Shown here: positions 1-7,306 of the stretch, one piece after another | How positions within the stretch are numbered: position 1 is the stretch's first letter | Layout: each line of letters begins with the position of its first letter | Assembly: GCA_965646445.1 (NCBI GenBank) | Contig: CBFFZW010000008.1 | Location: 1 to 64,000, forward strand | Length of the DNA stretch: 64,000 nt | Source of the DNA: UBA11524 sp965646445 | GTDB lineage: Bacteria; Bacillota; Clostridia; Christensenellales; Aristaeellaceae | Reading direction: 5' to 3' | Notes under the pieces: model-generated | Databases searched by the model: none | Told to the model about the DNA's origin: nothing | The model's input: only the letters and a program-made list of their open reading frames with translations | Position numbers and translations under genes: made by a program

Positions 1-76
1 TCTTGCCATGGTCAACGTGGCCGATCGTGCCAATGTTTACGTGGGGCTTTTTGCGCTCGTAACGCTCCTTAGCCAT
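1..76 (-). CDS. tuf: Elongation factor Tu, N-terminal fragment (cut by window edge)
   Basis: The first 25 residues read MAKERYERKKPHVNIGTIGH followed by VDHGK. This is the EF-Tu N-terminus, running into the first GTP-binding loop (GHVDHGK). EF-Tu brings aminoacyl-tRNA to the ribosome as a GTP complex. The start is fixed by an AGGAGGAGAT ribosome site just upstream (81-90). The gene lies about 75 nt downstream of a same-strand tRNA-Gly, so both are probably transcribed from the promoter at 265-293. The rest of the gene is outside the window. Confidence 0.95.
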   Translation of the reverse strand, partial: MAKERYERKKPHVNIGTIGHVDHGK

Positions 77-151
77 GGGAATCTCCTCCTTTAAGTTCAC
101 GTCAAACTGCGGAAGCTGAACCTCCGCTGGTTCAGGCGGTTGATGCGGAAA

Positions 152-225
152 TGGAGCAGGCGATGGGAATCGAACCCACAAGGCCAGCTTGGGAAGCTGG
201 AGTTTTACCACTAAACTACGCCTGC
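152..225 (-). tRNA. tRNA-Gly (anticodon CCC)
   Basis: On the minus strand the acceptor GCAGGCG pairs with CGCCTGC. A D-arm (GTTTAGTGGTAAAAC) follows, then anticodon stem CCAGC/GCTGG around loop TTCCCAA, giving anticodon CCC, then a GGGTTCGATTCCC T-arm. The discriminator is T and CCA is encoded. The length is 74 nt including CCA. It decodes GGG glycine codons. It sits directly upstream of tuf in the same orientation. Confidence 0.96.
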
Positions 226-264
226 AAGGACCGCATCACCGGCCTGTCTATCCAGACAAATCAT

Positions 265-293
265 ATTTTAGCCGTTTTTTCCTGTACTGTCAA
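265..293 (-). promoter_or_regulatory. Promoter of tRNA-Gly/tuf
   Basis: On the minus strand, TTGACA (293-288), a 17-nt spacer and TAAAAT (270-265) form a near-consensus housekeeping promoter about 40 nt upstream of the mature tRNA-Gly 5' end. The same sequence recurs at 3138-3167 in the second copy of the tandem duplication. Confidence 0.85.
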
Positions 294-430
294 GAGTCTT
301 GCACATTTTTGCCCCGCTCATTCCTATTTTGTTATCCAATTGCAATAAATACACCGAAAAAACATTCATTCCGGCCTTCACGGGCGGTTTTCTATGCCGT
401 CAGGGCTTTTCTATGCCCCAGCAAAACAGG

Positions 431-466
431 AAAAGGGGGCAGGCTCCCCCAAGGAGCGCCTGCCCC
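431..466 (-). terminator. Terminator of GH3 gene 1
   Basis: A GC-rich hairpin, GGGGCAGGC pairing with GCCTGCCCC around a short loop, is followed on the minus strand by TTTTCCTGTTTT. It lies about 55 nt after the stop codon. Confidence 0.75.
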
Positions 467-520
467 AGGCAGCAGCGTGATCGAAAACTGTCCAAAAACC
501 ATCACGCTGGAACCCGCTTG

Positions 521-2974
521 TTATTCGACCACGATAGTCTTGGTCAGGCCGCAGACGCTGATCTCATGGGTGCCGGCCTCCAGGGTCAGGTCGATGGTCA
601 CCACGCGGAACTGGCCCGCGTCCAGGGATACGAACTTGCTGGCAATCAGCTGATCGCCGTCGTACACCTCGGCATTGAAGTAGCCGTCGTCACCGTTGTT
701 CTGGGCAATGAACATGATGGGGAAGGCTTCGTTGGCCTTCTGCACCTTCTCCACCGCCTTGGTCACGGTGCGCATGCTGCCGCGGTATTCCTCCTCAAAG
801 GCCTTGATCTCCTTGGGCACGACCAGGGTGTTGATGTCAAAGTCAGGCTTAGCGCCGTAGGTCATACCGAAGTTGGAGGAGTACAGGGTGTCGCCCAGGT
901 TGTTGGGCACCAGCAGGTCGGGTTGATTGCGGATGGCGGCGGTCAGGTACAGGCGGGTCTGGTCGTCCATGCCGATGTCCAGCTGCAGATCGCCCCAGGA
1001 CATCATATAGTCCTCGGTGCTGCGGCCGATCTCGTATACCAGGCTGCCGGAAGGCACGCGGCTGCCGAACAGGAAATCAGCGGTAACGCTGGGATAAGTG
1101 TAATGGTAGAACTGAGGCAGAGCGGTACCATGGTCCGGCAGGCTGTTGTAGGTCTGCATCAGGATGGCGGCACAGGCATTGACCTCGCGCTCGGCGGGTT
1201 CACTGGTGGCGCCGTTGCGGCCAACGCTTGCTTCCAGCACCAGCACGACGGGCTTGCCCGCGGCCTGGGCGTCTTCAATCACATATTCCCAGCTGTCGCC
1301 CAGATCCGTCATGTGCGCGATGACCACATCGGCCTCTTCATAGCTTTCCACCAGGGTCGCCTTGGCGCCGATGGCCTCGGTGTCCTTTGCCAGCACGTCG
1401 TTGGCGTTGCTGGTCAGATAGACCTTGGCGCCCTCCGTCAGGGGCAGGATGGCGTTGTCGTTCTTCAGCAGCACGGCGGACTTCTCCATCAGCTCCTCGT
1501 CCCAGGCGTTCATCTGCTCGGTCCGGGCGCGGACAACGTCCTCCACGCTGTTCAGCTCAAAGGCCTCGGCCTTGTAGGCGTCGCTGGCAAAGAGGGCTTC
1601 CAGCTCGCCATAGTCATTGAAGGGATCCTCGAACAGGCCCAGGCGGAACTTATTCTTCATTGCACGGGCGATGGCCGCGTCTACAACCGCCACATCCAGC
1701 TTGCCGTTCTCGATTTCCGCCTTGAGGGCGTCCGGCCAGAAGATGCAGTCAAAGCTGTTGGACACATAGAAGTTCTCGGTATCCAGGCCATGCTCGATAC
1801 GGAAGACGCCGAACTGGTCGATGCCGCACGTCATCATCCAGGCGTACTTCTCGCCCAGCGTCATGTCGCCAATCAGGCGGCCGTCGCTGGTGTAGCCGGC
1901 GTCATACGCCGTCATGGACAGAGGCCAGTCGGTGCAGATGACGCCCTCAAAGCCCAGCTCGTTGCGCAGGTAGCCCAGGGTGTAGCCATCATAATAGATG
2001 GGGTTGTTCTCGATGCCGTAGCCGGCGTTGAGCATGATGGTCGAGGTCTTGCCCTCCTGCACGGCGGCCTTCCACGGCACCATGTAGTTCTGCCACAGCT
2101 GAGCGTCGGAGCGGGCGTTCGCAAAGCTGTTGCGGCCGCCGCGGGCGATGTAATGCTTGGTCATGGCATGCAGGCCATTCTCCTCATACGCCTTGGTTTC
2201 CGGCACGATCATCTGGGAGATGTAGTTCACCTCGTCGCCATACCAGGAGCCGATCTCCACGCCATAGCTGTGGAAGATGGTGGTATAGCCCATGGCCGCC
2301 ATTTCCTTGGAATACTGCGCCACCATGTTGTAAAGCAGCTCCGGGTCATGGGCCACGCCGAAGGCGTAGTAGGGCATGTTAATCATGGAGCCGAAGGTGT
2401 TGTAGGGGCGGTCCGTCTCAAAGGAGATCGGGATGCCCAGGGCCGCGCCCTCGCCAATGCTCTGGATGGCATTGAGCACGTCCAGCTGCTCCTTGGGCGT
2501 GCCGGTGGAGCTGTAGGAATAATGGGTCACATGGTTCTTATTGATCTCGAACCACATCGGACGATAAACAATGCCGTCGTCCATGGCGATGTGATCCTCC
2601 TCGCCGTAGAGCCATTCATCCCGCATGGGATAGATGGGCGAGAAGGCGCCGCCGGTGAAGTCGTTGGCCAGGTTGCCCAGCTTCATGTCCAGATCCATCT
2701 GGGAAACCAGGTCGGCCACACGGGCGTCGATGTCCTGCCGCCAGTCCTCATAGACATCCAGCTTGCCGTTGCCGTTGAGATCCTTGAACCACAGGCCGTC
2801 CTGCTGGAACAGCTTGTCCTTGTCAAAGGCGCTCACGCGGGGCTGCTCGCCATTGGCTTCCACATAGAAGAAGCCGGAGGCGCTCTCCTTGATGCCGCTC
2901 TCCTCCGCAAAGCCGGTCAGGCTTACGCAGGACACGAGCATGATGAGGGCCATCAGCAACGCAGTTTTTTTCAT
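521..2974 (-). CDS. Secreted glycoside hydrolase family 3 protein (copy 1)
   Basis: An 817-residue exported GH3-type beta-glycosidase. An N-terminal signal (MKKTALLMALIMLVSC) offers either a lipobox-like LVSC or a signal peptidase I site after GFA. An EF-hand-like segment (DLNGNGKLDVYEDW, about residues 66-79) precedes the GH3 barrel. The barrel shows RVADLVSQMDLDMKLG, KHYIARGGRNS and the nucleophile motif CTDWPLS (Asp349). The GH3 C-terminal domain begins at SAVLLKNDNAILPL and contains ADFLFGSRVPSG. Members remove terminal glucose, xylose or related residues from oligosaccharides; the substrate cannot be read from sequence. Ribosome site GGGAGGAGAC precedes the ATG. The first 78 or so residues are almost identical to those of the neighbouring paralogue. 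Confidence 0.88.
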   Translation of the reverse strand: MKKTALLMALIMLVSCVSLTGFAEESGIKESASGFFYVEANGEQPRVSAFDKDKLFQQDGLWFKDLNGNGKLDVYEDWRQDIDARVADLVSQMDLDMKLGNLANDFTGGAFSPIYPMRDEWLYGEEDHIAMDDGIVYRPMWFEINKNHVTHYSYSSTGTPKEQLDVLNAIQSIGEGAALGIPISFETDRPYNTFGSMINMPYYAFGVAHDPELLYNMVAQYSKEMAAMGYTTIFHSYGVEIGSWYGDEVNYISQMIVPETKAYEENGLHAMTKHYIARGGRNSFANARSDAQLWQNYMVPWKAAVQEGKTSTIMLNAGYGIENNPIYYDGYTLGYLRNELGFEGVICTDWPLSMTAYDAGYTSDGRLIGDMTLGEKYAWMMTCGIDQFGVFRIEHGLDTENFYVSNSFDCIFWPDALKAEIENGKLDVAVVDAAIARAMKNKFRLGLFEDPFNDYGELEALFASDAYKAEAFELNSVEDVVRARTEQMNAWDEELMEKSAVLLKNDNAILPLTEGAKVYLTSNANDVLAKDTEAIGAKATLVESYEEADVVIAHMTDLGDSWEYVIEDAQAAGKPVVLVLEASVGRNGATSEPAEREVNACAAILMQTYNSLPDHGTALPQFYHYTYPSVTADFLFGSRVPSGSLVYEIGRSTEDYMMSWGDLQLDIGMDDQTRLYLTAAIRNQPDLLVPNNLGDTLYSSNFGMTYGAKPDFDINTLVVPKEIKAFEEEYRGSMRTVTKAVEKVQKANEAFPIMFIAQNNGDDGYFNAEVYDGDQLIASKFVSLDAGQFRVVTIDLTLEAGTHEISVCGLTKTIVVE

Positions 2975-3039
2975 GAGACAGTCTCCTCCCTTTTTTTCAC
3001 GGCTTGAGCGTTTTCGACATCCCTCTATGCGAAAACGAG

Positions 3040-3092
3040 CCGCTTGATGGGTCTAATATAACTTATGCAGTTACTGCACAAGCTATGGAAAA
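3040..3092 (-). promoter_or_regulatory. Candidate promoter/operator of GH3 gene 1
   Basis: On the minus strand a weak TTGTGC-N17-TATTAG promoter spans a near-perfect palindrome, TGCAGTAACTGCA. Downstream, the leader contains inverted CGTTTTCG/CGAAAACG arms 13 nt apart (about 3010-3040). The same arrangement precedes the second GH3 gene, so it was duplicated with it or preserved. Confidence 0.45.
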
Positions 3093-3107
3093 AACATCAC
3101 TCCGCAT

Positions 3108-3129
3108 AAAAAAAACAGGCACATGCCTG
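3108..3129 (-). terminator. Short hairpin with T8 in the GH3 gene 1 leader
   Basis: On the minus strand CAGGC-ATGT-GCCTG is followed by eight T. The stem is only 5 bp, so termination may be weak. It lies just downstream of the duplicated tRNA/tuf-type promoter and upstream of GH3 gene 1. The 2975-3395 stretch otherwise holds only promoter, leader and terminator sequence. Confidence 0.5.
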
Positions 3130-3137
3130 CTTTTCAT

Positions 3138-3167
3138 ATTTTAGCCGTTTTTTTCCTGTACTGTCAA
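3138..3167 (-). promoter_or_regulatory. Duplicated tRNA/tuf-type promoter facing GH3 gene 1
   Basis: TTGACA (3167-3162), an 18-nt spacer and TAAAAT (3143-3138) on the minus strand. This is a copy of the promoter at 265-293 with one extra T in the spacer. It points towards GH3 gene 1, about 165 nt away. Confidence 0.6.
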
Positions 3168-3310
3168 GAGTTTGGCACACATTTGCCGCGCTCATTCCTA
3201 TTTTGTTAATCAATTGCAATAAATACATAGAAAAAACATTCATTCCGTCCTTCGCGGATGGCAGCGCCTGCCATTACGCCCTTCAGGCCGCCCCTGCCGC
3301 GAGAACAGGA

Positions 3311-3342
3311 AAGGGGCGGGCCCTCCAAGGAGCGCCCGCCCC
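3311..3342 (-). terminator. Terminator of GH3 gene 2
   Basis: GGGGCGGGC pairs with GCCCGCCCC, followed on the minus strand by TTTCCTGTTCT. It lies just after the stop of the second GH3 gene, matching the position of the hairpin after the first. Confidence 0.7.
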
Positions 3343-3395
3343 GGCTGCGGCGTGATAGGAAACTGTCCGGAAACCATCACGCCGAAACCCGCTTG

Positions 3396-5888
3396 TTATT
3401 CGACCACAATGGTCTTGGTCATGCCGCCAACGCTGATCTCATGCGTACCGGCCTCCAAGGCAATATCCACGGAAATCACGCGGAACTGCCCCTCCGTCAC
3501 GCCAACGATCTTTTCGGCAATGACGTTATCGCCATCCAGCACCTGCACAGTCATCAGACCGTCGCCGCCCAGGTTCTCAGCAACGAAGCTGATCTCAAAG
3601 GGTTCGCCAGCCTTGGGAACGCTGTTGCTCACAACCATCTTGGTGGTTTTGCCGGAGGAGCCTTCCACTTCCTCGGTGAGCACGCTCTGAGGCACGGTGA
3701 GAAGGGACAGACGGATATCGGCAGGCTTGCTGTACGCAATGCCAAAGTCCGTCGTGACGATCACATCACCCAGGTTGTTCGGCATGTCAACGGACGGGTT
3801 GCGCTTGGCCAGCATCGCCATATAGAGCCGGGTCTTGCCGTCCACGCCGATATCATCCTGGAGCTCGCCCCAGGAAAGAACCTTGTCCTCGCTCCTGTAA
3901 GCCAGCTCAAACAGCGTCTTGCCTGCGGGTTCCTTATCGCCATAGAGCATATCCGCGGTGATCGAAGGCTTCACATAGCGATAGAAGGAACCGACAGAGG
4001 AACCGTGATCCGGCGTATTGACATAGGTTTGCATCATCAGAGCATCCGCGTCAACGAACTGCTGCAGGGCAGGCTCGGAGGAATTGGTGCCCTCGAAGAC
4101 AACCACTACCGCCACGCCGGCATCCCGGGCATCCTCAATCATCAGCTCATACTGATCGTCAAAGCTGGAAACCTCATACACCGCCACATCGGCGGCTTCC
4201 AGACTGTCCACAACGGTACCCTTGGCAGCAATCGCCTCAGTCAGAAGCGCCTTGTTGTTGGCGGATGCGGAATCAACAAAAATCTTCTGCTCTGCCTTGA
4301 GCGGCAAAACATTGTCATTCTTCAGCAGAATGGTGGACTTGACCATCAGCCGCTCTTCCATTTCCGTCACTTCGCTGCGGCGGGCACGGTTGATGTCGTC
4401 ATTGTTCATGGGCACAAACTGTTCAGCCTTGTAATCGTCGCTGCCAATCAGCTCCAGCGCCTCGCCCCAGTCACGGAAGGGGTTCTCGAACAGGCCCAAA
4501 TCAAACTTATTCTTCAGGATACGGGTCACATGAACATCCAGCGCTTCCTCGGTATACTTACCAGCCTCAATTTCTGCCAGCAGAGTATCGGGCAGATAGA
4601 CCATGTCAAACGCGCCGCTGTAGGCGGTCATATCCGTACCGGGAACCTCATAGCCGCAGGAGAACATATCCACGCCGACGTTCAGAATCAGCGCGTACCG
4701 CTCGCCCAGCGTCAAGGTCGATACGTCAATGCCGTCGGAGGTGATGCCTGTCTGCCCCATGATTGAGGCGGGAGACATCGGCCAGTCCAGGCATACCACG
4801 CCGTCATAGCCCAGTTCTTCACGGAGAATCGCGTAGGTATCCTTGTCCATGAAGCCAATCAAGCCGGGCGTGATACCCTCCGCGTTGTTGGTCATGACAT
4901 AGGAAGTACCCGCATCCACAACAGCCTTCCAGCCAATCTTCCAGCTGTCAATCAGGTTGGCGGGAGATTTAGCGTTCTTATAGCTATTCCGGCCGCCGCG
5001 GGCAATGAAATGCTTGGAATGAGCGCCATAGCCGTTGTCCTCATACGCACGGGTTTCCAGAGCGGACATTGCGGCAATGTACGTCGGGTCGTCGCCATAG
5101 AAGGAGCCAATCTCATTGCCATAGCCATGGAATACCTGAGAATAGCCAATGGCTACGGATTCCTTGGCGTATTCGCTCATCAGCTGATACAGCAGCTCTT
5201 CATCACGAGCCACGCCGAAGGCATAGTGAGGCGCGTCAATCATGCCGCCCCAGGTGTTGTAGGTGCGATCGCCGGAAACAACAGCGGGAATGCCCAGCCG
5301 TGTCCCTTCCTGAATCGCCTGAAGCGCATTGATCAAATCCAGCTGATCCTTGGGCAGGCCGGTCAGCGCGCCGATATAGGTGCTGATGCCCATCACCTGC
5401 GCCTGATAAGCCATGGACGGATAGGTGGTTGTTCCCACCTCCACGGTCTCCACCTCGGCCGTCGCCGTGACGGAAGGATGATCCTTGTTGATGATGGAAG
5501 AGGTATCGCCAGTGCCGCCGCTGACCTCGCCGCTCAAATCACTGACGGTACTGCCATTGTTACCCGCAATTCCGCCAAAACCGAGAATTCCTACCTTTTC
5601 CTTCAGGTTCATCAGGCTTGCCAGATTCGCGGCACGTTCCGCCGCGGGCAGCCGCCAGTCCTCATAGACATCCAGTTCGCCGTTGCCGTTGAGATCCTTG
5701 AACCACAGGCCGTCCTGCTGGAACAGCTTGTCCTTGTCAAAGGCGCTCACACGGGGCTGCTCGCCATTGGCTTCCACATAGAAGAAGCCGGAGGCGCTCT
5801 CCTTGATGCCGCTCTCCTCCGCAAAGCCGGTCAGGCTTACGCAGGACACGAGCATGATGAGGGCCATCAGCAACGCAGTTTTTTTCAT
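3396..5888 (-). CDS. Secreted glycoside hydrolase family 3 protein (copy 2)
   Basis: An 830-residue paralogue of the adjacent GH3 protein with the same signal sequence and EF-hand-like segment (NGNGELDVYEDW). Barrel motifs include RAANLASLMNLKEKVGILG, KHFIARGGRNS and VCLDWPMS with nucleophile Asp368. The C-terminal domain starts at STILLKNDNVLPL and ends with the shared tail GMTKTIVVE. Between about residues 80 and 150 it has a Ser/Thr/Gly-rich stretch unlike copy 1. That divergence suggests a different substrate range. The nucleophile context is LDW rather than the usual SDW. It has its own leader and terminator, so the two genes are probably separate transcripts. Confidence 0.88.
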   Translation of the reverse strand: MKKTALLMALIMLVSCVSLTGFAEESGIKESASGFFYVEANGEQPRVSAFDKDKLFQQDGLWFKDLNGNGELDVYEDWRLPAAERAANLASLMNLKEKVGILGFGGIAGNNGSTVSDLSGEVSGGTGDTSSIINKDHPSVTATAEVETVEVGTTTYPSMAYQAQVMGISTYIGALTGLPKDQLDLINALQAIQEGTRLGIPAVVSGDRTYNTWGGMIDAPHYAFGVARDEELLYQLMSEYAKESVAIGYSQVFHGYGNEIGSFYGDDPTYIAAMSALETRAYEDNGYGAHSKHFIARGGRNSYKNAKSPANLIDSWKIGWKAVVDAGTSYVMTNNAEGITPGLIGFMDKDTYAILREELGYDGVVCLDWPMSPASIMGQTGITSDGIDVSTLTLGERYALILNVGVDMFSCGYEVPGTDMTAYSGAFDMVYLPDTLLAEIEAGKYTEEALDVHVTRILKNKFDLGLFENPFRDWGEALELIGSDDYKAEQFVPMNNDDINRARRSEVTEMEERLMVKSTILLKNDNVLPLKAEQKIFVDSASANNKALLTEAIAAKGTVVDSLEAADVAVYEVSSFDDQYELMIEDARDAGVAVVVVFEGTNSSEPALQQFVDADALMMQTYVNTPDHGSSVGSFYRYVKPSITADMLYGDKEPAGKTLFELAYRSEDKVLSWGELQDDIGVDGKTRLYMAMLAKRNPSVDMPNNLGDVIVTTDFGIAYSKPADIRLSLLTVPQSVLTEEVEGSSGKTTKMVVSNSVPKAGEPFEISFVAENLGGDGLMTVQVLDGDNVIAEKIVGVTEGQFRVISVDIALEAGTHEISVGGMTKTIVVE

Positions 5889-6017
5889 GAGACAGTCTCC
5901 TCCTTTTTTTCACAGCTTGAGCGTTTTCGACATCCCTCTATGCGAAAACGAGCCACTTTATAGATCGAATATAGCTTATGCAGTTACTGCACAAGCTATG
6001 GAAAAAACATCACTCCG

Positions 6018-6042
6018 CATAAAAAAAACAGGCACATGCCTG
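6018..6042 (-). terminator. Short hairpin with T8 upstream of GH3 gene 2
   Basis: Second copy of the CAGGC-ATGT-GCCTG hairpin followed by T8 on the minus strand. It marks the right edge of duplication unit B. Confidence 0.45.
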
Positions 6043-6083
6043 TCAGAGTGTCAAAAAGCTGCTGGCAATGGCACAGTAGCTTG

Positions 6084-6371
6084 CTGTCGGCAGACTGCAA
6101 ATCGAAAATCGGCGAGCCCCTTCGGGGCGTTAAATGGGGCGAAGCCCCTGCGCGGCGATTTTCGCGCTTTTTCGTTAGAAAAAGCTTTTTTAAGGGAGGG
6201 GCAGCAGCCCCGACTGAGGGGATGCAATCCTTGGATTGCACCCCGATACCCACGCCGTGCTAAAAGCACGGCGTGGGCGCAAAACACGAACGAACGGCCG
6301 GGAGAACAGCGTAGCTGTTCGACCAGTGAGTAAGTGCAAAACTCAAAAAAGTGGCTCTTGCCACTTTTTTG
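6084..6371. repeat. Multi-hairpin intergenic repeat, copy 1
   Basis: Non-coding block containing GTCGGCAGACTGCAAATCG, an ATCGAAAATCGGCG/CGCGGCGATTTTCG inverted pair, a GTTAGAAA element, ACGAACGAACGGCCGGGAGA, GAACAGCGTAGCTGTTC, CAGTGAGTAAGTGCAAAACTC and a terminal AAAGTGGC/GCCACTTT hairpin. The same modules occur in the same order at 19403-19577 and 44517-44696. An additional hairpin (CCACGCCGTGC/GCACGGCGTGG) lies inside this copy. No convincing gene lies in 5889-6378. Confidence 0.75.
6343..6371 (-). terminator. Terminator after the MerR-type gene
   Basis: AAAAAAGTGGC and GCCACTTTTTT form a hairpin just downstream of the minus-strand MerR-type gene. A T-rich arm follows on both strands. It is also the last module of the intergenic repeat. 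Confidence 0.65.
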
Positions 6372-6378
6372 ACCCCCT

Positions 6379-7263
6379 TTATTCCGTCTTCCATTCGCCC
6401 ACCCAGACCTCGCGGAAGTAGCTGCGCCGCTCCCCCTCCGTCTGCGCGTACAGGAAGGTGTCGATCATCCACACCTTGTGCCAACGCCGCTGCGCCTCCG
6501 CCTGGGCAGCCAGGGTCTCCAGCGAGCCTTTTCCCAAGCAGTCCCATGCCTTTTCGTCGGCGGGACAGCATGCGCGCAGCACGTCCTGCCGTTCAATCAG
6601 TTCAGTCCGCTCCAGCAGCGGCAGTTTTCGCTCCTCCGCCGCGCGCTGCCAGATGCCAAAGCCCGTCCGCACGGAAACCATTTGCCCGCCATCCACCTGA
6701 TACAGGTTCATCTGCCGGATCTCTGGCACGAGCCTCAGCCACATCGCGAGGGCCTCCTGCTCTTCCCGCCCCCGGCCAAAAAGCGGCTCCATGGGCAAGA
6801 AGTACAAGGCAGGCAGCGACATCGCCTCAACGCTTGGCGCATCCGCATCCATCAGCCGCACACGGTCGCAAAACTCATAGAGCAATGCCTGCGAAGCCTG
6901 AAGCTTCGCCATCTGGCGCTGAATCTCCTGGATTTTCGCCTCCGCCGCCCGAAGCGCCCTCCGCCAATCCGCCTCTTCCACACCAATGAAGTCGTCGCGG
7001 ACAGATTGCAAATCAACCTCCAGCGCCCGAATGGCCTTGGCGTTCATCAGCTTTTCAAGGTCTTCCACCGTATATTTTCTGCGGCCGCCGGACGTCCGGT
7101 CGGGCTGAATGAAGCCCTTCTCCTCATAAAAGCGCACACCGTTGGGCGTCATGCCGAAAAGGCGGCAGACATCAGAAATATCATACAACACAGGATGCCA
7201 TTGACCCCCCCCATTGCTAAAAATTGGTATATTATTGATCGCGTCTTTTGTCTTGTTCCGCAT
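6379..7263 (-). CDS. MerR-family transcriptional regulator
   Basis: About 294 residues from the ATG at 7263. The open frame extends further upstream, but that part overlaps queA. The N-terminal MerR DNA-binding domain reads YDISDVCRLFGMTPNGVRFY...GRRKYTVEDLEKL, a winged helix that binds promoters with long spacers. A coiled coil follows (AEAKIQEIQRQMAKLQASQALLYEF). The C-terminal half has many Trp and aromatic residues (FGRGREEQEALAMWLRL, WKTE) and may bind a small ligand. I do not recognise its effector class. It is the last gene of the ruv-queA cluster. Confidence 0.75.
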   Translation of the reverse strand: MRNKTKDAINNIPIFSNGGGQWHPVLYDISDVCRLFGMTPNGVRFYEEKGFIQPDRTSGGRRKYTVEDLEKLMNAKAIRALEVDLQSVRDDFIGVEEADWRRALRAAEAKIQEIQRQMAKLQASQALLYEFCDRVRLMDADAPSVEAMSLPALYFLPMEPLFGRGREEQEALAMWLRLVPEIRQMNLYQVDGGQMVSVRTGFGIWQRAAEERKLPLLERTELIERQDVLRACCPADEKAWDCLGKGSLETLAAQAEAQRRWHKVWMIDTFLYAQTEGERRSYFREVWVGEWKTE

Positions 7264-7306
7264 AGCGCTCACCCGCTTGTCTTTTGAAATGGACGGCTGT
7301 CCGCCG

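Larger units (their letters stand above)
261..3130. repeat. Tandem duplication, unit A (GH3 gene 1)
   Basis: Unit A starts with a block at 261-372 that is repeated at 3134-3246. It ends with a leader block (about 2740-3129) repeated at about 5652-6042. The two units abut. Signal peptide, leader and downstream flank are almost identical, while the middle of the gene has diverged. Confidence 0.85.
3134..6044. repeat. Tandem duplication, unit B (GH3 gene 2)
   Basis: This is the second unit. Its left edge (3134) matches position 261 and its right edge (about 6044) matches the hairpin ending near 3129. The offset is 2873 nt at the left and 2914 nt at the gene starts. The difference of about 39 nt equals the 13 extra codons of the second GH3 gene. 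Confidence 0.85.

Noticed and set aside
299..3007. Long plus-strand open frame (902 codons) opposite GH3 gene 1.
   Set aside because: It is antisense to a protein with clear signal peptide and GH3 motifs, has no ribosome site and no recognisable domain.
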